DNA of 64,000 bases, taken from Mesaphorura yosii. Lineage: Eukaryota > Arthropoda > Collembola > Poduromorpha > Tullbergiidae. Positions 55,101 to 64,000 of the stretch are shown in pieces. The stretch lies in contig WIXG01000002.1 of the NCBI GenBank assembly GCA_009869945.1, positions 806,001 to 870,000 on the forward strand, written 5' to 3'. Below the pieces are notes generated by a model that saw nothing but the letters and a program-made list of their open reading frames with translations, was not told where the DNA came from and did not search any database. Every line of letters begins with the position of its first letter. The first letter of the stretch is position 1. Made by a program: the position numbers and the translations under genes.

Positions 55101-56474
55101 CGTTACTTTTATTACACGTTTCCGACCGTAATTTATTTATGCTTTCATTTCTCGTGGCTTGTGGCCCGTAGTTTCTGGTTCCAGGTGCAAACATGCACGT
55201 TGTCAAACGTGTGCAGGTTTCCCAGCTCCTTCGCCTCGCGTTTGCGTGGTTTGAAAGTTTCCAATTATGCATACACTCAAGTTTGCAAGAAGGCCAAGAT
55301 ATGTAATCTTACCTGATGGTTATGGATTAGCAGTTTTTGCAGCAGTAATTGCAACAATGTTCAATTTGTTGACAAAATTCGCACAAGTCTGGGCACGAAT
55401 AGGCACAAATGTTGTAAACAAAACTGTTTTCTTCAAACAAACTCGAGCCTTCTCTGTCACGAGTCGAATCAGTCCACCAAACTCCCAATCGAACAATAGG
55501 AAAGTACCCAATTCACAGTTTCTGCAATTTCTGCAGTTTACACGCCAATAAAGCCAGTGGTCAGGCTGATGGCTGGCTGATGGACCAAAAGTAGAGTCAA
55601 TGTTTTGCTTTTGCCTTTGCGGATGCGGGTTCACTTTCACATGAGAGAAAAATGAGAGCACGAGCCACGAGTTTATGCCAGATGCGAGACGCAAAGCGCA
55701 GAGTGGAGACAGAATGTGAAGCAGTGGGAGAGAAGATCGAGAATGATGCCAGGAGTAAAAGTGTTATGCGGAGAATCGGATTTCGGTGCACGAGTCGTGC
55801 TAGAGCCACAGCCACGTTCAAGGGTGGTAGGCATGGAGTAGGTAAGTGTCGGCTCCAGCAGCAGGGCAAGTCGGAGTTTGTTGTAAGTAGTCCACTCGGG
55901 CCACGACCACGCGCCAGGCGAACGCGAGAAGCCAAGCTCACGTTTTCACGTTTTCGTTGCATTGGATTTTCATTTTCATTCGTGAAAGCATACAAACATA
56001 TTTTGAGTTTCGAATTGTGCAGAGAAAGTTACAAGGAACGAATTCCGGAGAACAGGAGCGCAGCAACTTGGCTCGAGATTGTTTGCAGAAATGAATTCAT
56101 GTTTATACCGCTCTACGAATACGAATTCAGAATTCCAAAAACTAAACAAACTTCTTGTTTACTCTTCATTATTGTGATTTCGATCTCGTCGTTTTATGCA
56201 TCAGAATTCTCCGTCCCGGATTGAAGTCGTAATTTTACAGAAGCCTTTCGTAATTCCCTTCGTTGCGTGTTCTCTCTCAAAATTGCATTTTTGCGTACGT
56301 GTGCTTTGGGTTTGCATATTTTGGAGTTATTGAAACCAAATCTGTTTTGGTTTTCAATCCACTCTGCTCAATTTCCCTCCGGGAAAAGGCGTATTCAGTG
56401 ACTCTTTCAGCTCGCATCTCGCAGAATAGAAAATTTTAGAAGTCTTTTGTGTCCAGGAAGGAAACATGAAACAG
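40141..56474. other. 16-kb stretch without supported genes
   Basis: No exon here passes a test of domain similarity, splice phase and codon pattern. Open frames of 170-210 codons exist (51208-51840 minus, 53467-53994 plus, 55652-56224 plus) but look like chance. Small simple-sequence runs occur: CCATTG/CATCGC-like at 49655-49683 and 49836-49863, and GACGAGA-like near 51407-51445. The region probably contains the upstream exon(s), promoter and long first intron of the CaaX-protein gene, or distal regulatory DNA. Confidence 0.45.
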
Positions 56475-56480
56475 TTTATT
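56475..56480 (-). terminator. poly(A) signal of the myosin light chain gene
   Basis: AATAAA on the minus strand about 330 bases after the stop codon. A second hexamer (56811-56806) overlaps the TAA stop itself (TAATAAA) and could give an almost UTR-less transcript. The distal one is the more usual choice. Confidence 0.5.
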
Positions 56481-56809
56481 CATTTTTTTTGCACATTTAC
56501 CTATAAGGAAATTAGAAAAGTGGTTAAAAACACTTCATTCTTACGGGATTAGTCTACTGGAAATGATTTCACAGCAAGAAAGAAGTGTTAGTGTTACACT
56601 TGCCAAGTACGTGCTGGAACCCCTACTTTCTAAGGAATGAATTTCATCCTCAACCATGCTTATGGCTTATTAACCCATGGAAGTTAGTTAAAAGTACAAA
56701 ATGCAGATTTGCATTATAAATTATTGTCAAAGACCGTCAAAAGTAAATACTAAACACGTAAAGTTTCAGGCGTGTTTGGCTGTGTACTCGGAAAAGCACT
56801 TTGGCTTTA

Positions 56810-57617
<808 letters not shown>

Positions 57618-58244
57618 GTACTGGTAGTTATAAAATTCCAATCTGGATAGGCCGACAGGTGTCAATTATTCCACAAAATCCAATCCAAGCACTGTACTGT
57701 ACTGCAATATTAGATTGGAATTTATGCTAAATGACTTTGACAGACAGAATACGTGCGTTGAGAGTGTTGATGATCTCACTGCCTGACGTAGCAAAGAAAG
57801 GAAAGGGCTTGGCTTGTACGAGCGAGCATGATGTACAATGATACCTCCAAGCAAAGCATAAAGTGAATGTTGGTTCATTCCTTGCATTATGCCTCCACAG
57901 CAAATCTCGAGTCGACTTCGTTCGATGCATGAACAAAGTATTACCATGTATGGTCGCAAAATCATGAATTGCACAAATAAAAGGTAAAATTGCAATGTTG
58001 CAAATTCCTATAATAAAAGTGCCGTGCATTCTACACTCCTTTGCTTTGCAGTTACAGCGTACTGTCTACTGGCCGGACTATTGGCTATGCCATGCAAATA
58101 ATTGCCAGCATTCTAAATCTAGCGTTAATTTGCAATTTGCAGATTGCAATTAAAGTACGATTTGGCAAATTGGTAACGTCTTCACAAAAATTAAAGCACG
58201 CACTCTTCGCATACACGCACGAGAATAAGCTTCATGACTGCATA

Positions 58245-58250
58245 TTTATT
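58245..58250 (-). terminator. candidate poly(A) signal of the PDP gene
   Basis: AATAAA on the minus strand about 455 bases after the PDP stop codon; no closer exact hexamer was seen. Confidence 0.45.
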
Positions 58251-58704
58251 TAGGTCGTTAAAATCTGATTGACAGTTGACTAGACTGTCTTGTTCAAGTA
58301 CAACCGCGCATTTCTTTAATAAATTAAAATAGGATCTATTTGGTAAATGGCAATATTAAGGTCTTAATACATAAATTACAATGTACAGAACATTAACAAG
58401 GCGCGCACGCGAAAGAGGAACGGATTCACTTGACTTTAGTTTTAGTCGTTCGGTCAGCTGAAATGACATCGCAATCGCAAACCAGCAAACCAAACTCTTT
58501 TGAAAGATCGAACAAACTTAATTGTACTAATTGACTAAATAAATTATAATACAAGCTGGACTACCAGAGTCATCAACGAGGAAGCTTCATAAATATTTTC
58601 AAATAGCGCAACAAGTGATGTGATAAGGAGGCTTGGACTTGCACAATTTCCGAAAGCAATGAACTTGGCTTGAGCCTGACGGGTCGGATTCGAATTTATC
58701 AGAT

Positions 58705-60572
58705 TCAGAGAGGTCTTTGCCTGAGGTAGGCAGAGTCAAAGAACACAATGACTACAGAAATGTCGTCTCGAAACAACCGCACAGAGTCTTTTGGGATTGT
58801 GAGAAAGTGAGCAATGCGTTGATGGTCAAGACCGTAGTCTGTCGTGGCCAGGGCATGGCGAATCAGGTGCGTCGCCGAATTTGAGTCAGTCGGCTTCAGT
58901 TTGAAGGACTCCGAACGTCGCATGAGAGTTCGATGAATCAGGCCCAGTGGAATCTCCTCCTTCGTGGTCGGTAGTGTGAAGGGACTCAGAATCGTCTTGC
59001 CCGCCATGTGCTCGCCCACAAGCCTCGCCGCCTCGTTCGGAGTCAAAAAGTCCCAGAGTCCGTCAGTGGCCAAAATGAGAAATCTGTCTTGTGGACGAAG
59101 TTTGTGATAAGCGACTTCTGGCCGTGCTGTCAAGTAAGGCGGTGTGAGGCTGTGCTGAATAATCGCTTGATCGCCAAGGTACGGTGTCAGATTCTTCCGA
59201 ATAATTTCTTTTGTCCATTTAAATCTGGAAGGGCAAGAAAATAGTACGCAGTTAATCTACAACAGATCACGTCCCGGTTAGGTATTCGACGGATTCGATT
59301 CTGCCCTACCTCACATCACCAAAAGCTCGAAAAGGCATGAGCTGGCCCAGTAGCCGGTCGTTTTGTATGATTGTGTCGCGTTCCTCAGGAGGATGTTCGC
59401 TCATCAGCCTGTTTACTTCCGACAGATTTTCGCTGTTGTGGGGCTCACTGAGCGGCATTCCTACCCACGTAGTTTCCCCTTGACCTCTGACCCCAAGCAC
59501 AGCTTGACAGTCTCCCGTGCTCGCTACATGCAAATGTTCGCCGTCAATATGCGCCACGCACCCAACCGCCCCGGCCTCTGCGATGGACAACGTCTTTCGA
59601 GACAGGCTATCGATGGCGTCTCGCTCCACCGGGTCCTTCGTGTTGTTGAGTGAAGTCGCCAGCAGAACTCTGTCGATCGCTTCCTTCGAGATGTCGTCGT
59701 CCAGCCTCACAAACACATTCTCGAGTGTCGTTCGCATGAGGAAGTTGGACTGATCCACCTCGGTCAAATCTTGCAGGTATTTGTGAAAACTGAGCTCGTA
59801 GAGTTGATGGAGATCCTTCACCAGATCAAAGTGATCGTGATAAACCTCGAGAAGATGCAGCGGTGATTCTGTCGAGTCGGCGGAGAGGTTGGGATTAAGT
59901 AATTTATGCAAGATGTCAGTCGGTAGCAGAGCAGCGGCGACGTAGTTCAGAAGCCGCTTTGCAACCACTTGCGCGCACGCGGGACCGCCATGACCATCAA
60001 AAACTCCGAAAAGCATGCCTGAAATGAGAATCTCCGTTACTCCGATTCATCAAAGTCATATCTTCATTCACTTGTGACTAACCTGTCGTGAGTAGACAGC
60101 GAGCTTCTGCTATTGTGTCTTCGATGGGCACATTCGAAGCAAGCTGATTCGTGTCAAACATTTTGATTGAGTTGAAGTTTATGTCCTGAGTACTTTCATT
60201 GGCACGAAGAATTGTCGTCACCTATACTCACAACAGATAGAAGGTCGATCCATTAGCTGGATGCAACAACAAGGCTTATGATATGATTTCTTAAGAATAA
60301 TTGCGAACCTCGTTTGGAGATAATCTCGTGGAGAATCTCCTGCAGTTGCCACCAGTTCTCGAGTAACTTGAGAGATCAGATTGGTTCTTCCCTGTGACTT
60401 TGGCTAAGGTACTTGAGGAGGACAGAGATCGTTCGCTTAATCCCAGTTTAGGCCAGTGTTGCTTAGCAGTCGGTTCAGAAGTCCTCTGGAACCAACGGGC
60501 TGAATGAGGAGTCGCGGCCGTGAAGTAGTGCTTCACTGATGCGTAATACACAGGCTTCTTGCACAGTGCCAT
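58705..60572 (-). CDS. Pdp: pyruvate dehydrogenase phosphatase catalytic subunit, mitochondrial (PP2C family)
   Basis: PP2C-type Mg/Mn-dependent phosphatase that dephosphorylates and reactivates the pyruvate dehydrogenase complex in the mitochondrial matrix. Exons: 60572-60309, 60221-60083, 60018-59310 and 59224-58705, giving 543 residues. Exon 1 is basic and Ser/Arg-rich and lacks acidic residues early on, as in a mitochondrial presequence, and ends RLSPNEV. This joins TTILRANES and QLASNVPIED, the hallmark N-terminal block of PDP1/PDP2. Metal-binding motif GVFDGHGG is at 139-146. Further PP2C motifs are VASTGDCQAVLGV, DRLLGQLMPFRAFGDVRFKW, PPYLTARPEV, DRFLILATDGLWDF and FRDDISVVIVFF. The PFRAFGDVxFKW block distinguishes PDP from other PP2Cs. 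No catalytic residue appears missing. It does not overlap its neighbours. Confidence 0.95.
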
Positions 60573-61074
60573 TTTAAGTTACTGATTAACTAAGCAACTA
60601 ATCACTAATGACTAAAACAGAGCTGACACACCAAGATCACAGTGTAAGTACAAATACTCTTAAATCCGACTATGGACTATCCGACTTTAGTCACACTTCA
60701 GCCTGAGTTCCAATCCATCCCTGCTGTCGAATCGATCGTTTAATCCTGCGCTGTCGAAGGTTCTTCTAAAACTGATTTGTCACACGTAGTCATGCTTCCG
60801 TCCAATAATTTGGATATGGAGCCAATCTCAGCAGACCAAAACTTAAACAAAACTACGAATTAACCTTGTATCATGCTGTCTGGAGTGGAGTCCGTTTTGA
60901 GTGGAAATGTTTACTCGTTCAAAGACTCATTTCCCGCATCAAGCTCCATCCATGCATTTGTTTCATTGTAAAAACTGCAATGAGTCAACGTGATGCAAGT
61001 TTGCAAAGAACAGCATAAAGTAATCCTACTTTATGAATTTACAACCACCCTTAGCCTAATGACAGGAATTTCGA
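60573..61074. other. intergenic region between PDP and the CSP-like gene
   Basis: About 500 bases that should hold the PDP promoter on the minus strand. No coding frame or clear core promoter seen. Confidence 0.5.
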
Positions 61075-61080
61075 TTTATT
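61075..61080 (-). terminator. poly(A) signal of the CSP-like gene
   Basis: AATAAA on the minus strand 53 bases after the stop codon; a compact 3' UTR. Confidence 0.65.
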
Positions 61081-61132
61081 ACAAAGATATCTGATATCAC
61101 AAATGCTACACTTCAATTTTAGCTTAGAGGAA

Positions 61133-61704
61133 TTAAGCGGAGCTGCCGGTTATATTAAGCTTGGTGATTCCTTGCCCTATGTTCTTCGTAATCTTCTCGA
61201 TTTCTTCGTCCGGAATCTCCACACCAGAATTCAGCAGAAATTTTGCCACACCGGCCCGGTACAGCTCCGGCTCATCCCTGATAAGGACGTCCAGCCACTT
61301 TGTCAGCCAGCCCTTTTGTGTCTCCGTGCACATTAAGCATTCGCCAAGGAGCCCAGCTTTGACACGTGCTGAAAGACGCAAATTCGCATCAATCACTCAA
61401 TCAATCAGGCAGATAGGAACTGCTTACGTTTTGCCCATTTGCCGACCACGTCGCAAGGCCCATCGTAAAGAATGCACTTTATCTGAAGTTTTACGAGTCG
61501 AGGATTCTTGAGATATGATTCAATGTCGAGAATGTCGAGTTCGGGCTGGAGTCTGAGCGGATACTCTTTACTGGAGCTTTCGCCTTCCGGTCGTGCGAGG
61601 CCATGGCTGGGCGCATGGGTTACGATCAAGATAAAAATCGGAATGAATGTTGCAAGCACCAATGACAAGGAGCAGGCCGGCTCCGAATGCGCCGAGATCT
61701 TCAT
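61133..61704 (-). CDS. chemosensory protein family (CSP/OS-D/A10) secreted protein
   Basis: Small secreted helical carrier of hydrophobic ligands; the family is characteristic of arthropods and also serves non-chemosensory roles. Exons: 61704-61428 and 61368-61133, giving 170 residues. Residues 1-37 form a signal peptide (LSLVLATFIPIFILIVTH core). The domain starts at ILDIESYLKNPRLVKLQIKC and has cysteines at 77, 84, 103 and 106, exactly C-x6-C-x18-C-x2-C. CLMCTETQKGWLTKWLDVL matches the family's CxKCTxxQK block. The intron falls between the second and third cysteines. Compared with typical members of 100-130 residues, it has an extra N-terminal segment before the domain and a longer C-terminal tail with an NIT glycosylation site. 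It has its own TATA-Inr promoter upstream. A ligand cannot be inferred. Confidence 0.88.
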
Positions 61705-61756
61705 CGCTGAGTCTGAAATTCTGTGGTTGGTATTATTGAGAAAGTAATTTTAATGA

Positions 61757-61792
61757 ACTGACAGTGCCGAGGTGAGTTTGCACGGTTTTATA
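61757..61792 (-). promoter_or_regulatory. TATA box and initiator of the CSP-like gene
   Basis: On the minus strand TATAAAA (61792-61786) is followed by an arthropod-type initiator TCAGT (61761-61757). The first T of the TATA box lies 33 bases upstream of the A in the TCA of the initiator, the classic core-promoter distance. The predicted 5' UTR is about 55 bases, without an ATG before the start codon at 61704. Confidence 0.65.
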
Positions 61793-61799
61793 CCAGCGT

Positions 61800-62418
61800 C
61801 GCTAAAACCTTGAGATGCATGATCAAATGATTGTGAATCACACGAGAGCGTCGAGTCGTCTCGAAAGTAAACAAACCAAAGAGTCAAAGACGCAGGAATG
61901 TTGATGGAGCTGGAGCGTCCGCAGGCGACGGCAAGTGGACGTGATTCACGTGATGCACAATGCAAGAGCGAAAAACAACGTCTAGCGTCCTTCGACCTTC
62001 ATTGTTACTGGAAATTAAAGATGTTAAAGACTCATTCGCAGGCGGGTGAGAAAAAGTTCAGAAATCACAATGTAAACAAGCTGCAAGTTGCATCCAAGAC
62101 GCCTCTGAACTCTGAACGAAGAATTTCGCTCATCTTCTCGTGGAATTCATTTTTGCACTTCCGTTCATAACACAGGCACAAAGCTTCAGACATTTTTGGG
62201 CTTTCAGAACTGCGGAAGAGAAATCTAATCTGAATGAGTGCGGTTGTTTGCTTAATTATGACCACATTGGGTTTGCGGTTCAGAAGCTCCGATATGAACC
62301 ACTTCAGTATGCCAGCTAACTGGGATTAACGAGAATACTGAGGCGACTTGAATGGTAGTCCTCCAATAGTGCAATTGGAATATTTTTCCAGATGTAGTAG
62401 GCAACAATTCTATTCGGC
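61800..62418. other. intergenic region between divergent genes
   Basis: Shared upstream region of the CSP-like gene (minus) and the cysteine-repeat gene (plus). No coding frame supported; no TATA box recognised for the plus-strand gene. Confidence 0.5.
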
Positions 62419-63758
62419 ATGAGTTCACGAACATGTAAATTAGTTAGCGGCTGGTTAAACACGTTGACATTGACAGTGCTTCTTTCTTTATTTCTGCAAC
62501 TTGCAGGTTAGAGCTTTCTTGAACAAACGAACTCGTGCACAAGGCATTAATTTTTTATTCGATTCTTTCCATATTCCGTACTCAGGCGGAGGATACCTCG
62601 TTTGTGACATTGGCTTCCAGCTCTGCGACGCGGAGTGCTACGACCCGAAGACATTGGCGTGCCTGCCATCGGACGGCAAAAAGATTGTCTGCCCGAAGGC
62701 GCAGAAGGCATGTGGCTCCGAATGTTATTCATATGGCCGGTGTCTGCATGAAAACGGTAAGACTCCACACTCCAACACGTACGCACAGGCAATCAACAAG
62801 CAGATATTATGCGTTCTAATCATCTCGTGCCCTTGTCCGTGCCCTTTCCACAGGAGTGTTTGCCACCTGCCTCAAAGACCAACTGCAGTGCGGCGAGGGC
62901 TGTTTTGACCCGTCCATCGAGAAATGCATCAACGGCACGCTCGTGTGCGAAATCGAGCAGGAGGCGTGCGGGACAGGAGACAAGATGCAGTGCTTCAAAC
63001 CCTCAAAGGCAAAGTGCACGCCTCAAGGCAGAGTTTGTCGGACGGGGCAGGCCAGCTGCGGGCACGTTTGCTACAAACCGAGGACCGGGACGAAATGCTT
63101 CAACGACACGGTCCTCTGTCACGGGGGAAGGAAGCCTTGCGGGCGCGGTCTCCGGCGTCCAGGCGAATGCTTCTTGGAAGCATGGAATGAAACCTGCGTC
63201 AACGACACGGCCGTCTGCAAAGTCGGAGAGGTTCTGTGTGGCAAGCGGACATGCTACGACCCGACAGACACCACGATCAAGTGCAACCTCCACGCAGGAG
63301 TCGTGTGCCCCGTCGGGCACGAAATTTGTGGGAGTAGATGCTTCGACCCCGACGCCAACGCCTGCTTCCCGTACAAAGGATTCGCTAATCTCTGCCCCAC
63401 CGGGCAGAAGGGCTGTGGGGGCACGGACTGCTTCACGCCGGGCGAAGCGGCCGCAGAAGACGGGCACGTTTACGAGTGCTTGACGAACGCCGACGGGTTG
63501 GAAGTCCTCTGCAGGAGCGGACAATTGCAGTGTGGCTCAATTTGCTTCACGCCTGAAGTCAAAGCTGATGACGGTGACGTTGAGGGTGTTTCGTCTTCGG
63601 TAGCTTACAAATGCGCCAAAAGCGAAGACGGCCAGGAAATTCTGTGCAGGAGCTCCGAGGAAGTTTGTGGAGACACGTGCTTCGACCCAAAGACACAAGT
63701 TTGCCACACGACGTCGGAATCAGAAGATGATAGCTCGCCAGAAGAGGAAATTGTGTAA
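62419..63758 (+). CDS. secreted protein of eleven tandem four-cysteine repeats
   Basis: Unrecognised secreted protein of 387 residues. Exons: 62419-62506, 62586-62756 and 62854-63758, phase-compatible. Exon 1 encodes a signal peptide (LTLTVLLSLFLQLAG). From residue 36 the protein is eleven repeats with the pattern C-x6-C-G-xx-C-[FY]-x-P-x(n)-C. Examples are VCPVGHEICGSRCFDPDANAC and LCRSSEEVCGDTCFDPK. Units 4, 6 and 9 carry insertions between the second and third cysteines or before the fourth. Two NGT/NDT-type sequons per half suggest N-glycosylation. The C-terminus is a short acidic tail (SESEDDSSPEEEIV). The CGxxCYxP core recalls short cysteine modules in fungal carbohydrate-binding (CBM52-like) and other extracellular proteins, but that link is a loose resemblance. 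An extracellular-matrix, cuticle or eggshell role is possible and unproven. No AATAAA is visible before the window end. Confidence 0.85.
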
Positions 63759-64000
63759 CTGCAAACTTGAAATGTGACCAAATCTCGAATGCTGTATTTA
63801 AATTGCTCCACTAGTTTCAGGCATTCGTTATCGTTTCTGGTTTCTTGTAAAATTATTACATCAGCTGATTTATCGTCTATCGTTTTAATGGACACAAAAT
63901 GTACCCGTACCATACATGGTCAAGGTGGTTCCTCGTTTTTGCACGCTTACTTGGATTTGAGTTATTACAGAGGATCATGGGAGATTAACGGTTTTTTGTG
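63759..64000 (+). other. 3' flank of the cysteine-repeat gene
   Basis: AT-rich sequence without a coding frame or an exact AATAAA hexamer; the poly(A) site probably lies beyond the window or uses a variant signal. Confidence 0.4.

Noticed and set aside
55652-56224. 190-codon plus-strand frame rich in Arg and Ser
   Set aside because: Low-complexity translation of purine-rich DNA; no homology recalled and no promoter or poly(A) context.
62809-63483. 224-codon frame overlapping the cysteine-repeat exon
   Set aside because: Out-of-frame shadow of the repeats; the correct frame is fixed by signal peptide, splice phases and cysteine register.

Overview
The window looks like nuclear DNA from an arthropod, probably a pancrustacean (hexapod or crustacean). 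Genes are split by many short introns (about 70-110 bases) with GT-AG ends, use AATAAA polyadenylation hexamers, and are separated by long non-coding stretches. Four proteins point to an animal: an ERG/Ets65A-type ETS factor, a calcium-channel alpha2-delta subunit, a non-muscle myosin regulatory light chain and the ciliary B9 protein MKS1. The arthropod call rests mainly on a secreted protein with the exact four-cysteine spacing of chemosensory proteins (CSP/OS-D). I saw no transposon, virus-derived element, tRNA, rRNA or CRISPR array.

Layout. 1-7.1 kb (+): 3' part of an ERG-like ETS gene. 7.9-8.6 kb (+): a small LITAF-domain membrane protein. 9.3-15.1 kb (+): a complete 19-exon alpha2-delta gene with one GC-AG intron. 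15.7-17.9 kb (+): TCF25/NULP1 with an uninterrupted reading frame. 18.5-18.9 kb (+): a small secreted cysteine-rich protein with a hydrophobic tail, tail-to-tail with MKS1 (-, 19.0-22.0 kb). 22.3-40.1 kb (-): a gene I do not recognise, rebuilt here from six phase-compatible exons. It encodes a protein with two RVxF-type PP1-docking matches and a polybasic Cys-Cys CaaX tail. 40.1-56.5 kb: about 16 kb with no convincing coding sequence. 56.5-57.6 kb (-): non-muscle myosin regulatory light chain. 58.2-60.6 kb (-): mitochondrial pyruvate dehydrogenase phosphatase. 61.1-61.8 kb (-): chemosensory-protein family member with a TATA-Inr core promoter. 62.4-63.8 kb (+): a secreted protein made of eleven four-cysteine repeats.

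The genes do not form one pathway; this is an ordinary mixed stretch of animal chromosome. The least familiar items are the prenylated RVxF protein and the eleven-repeat cysteine protein. Gene models were built by reading splice sites and checking that every exon's length and phase agree with its neighbours. Functions come from recalled family signatures, not from searches.
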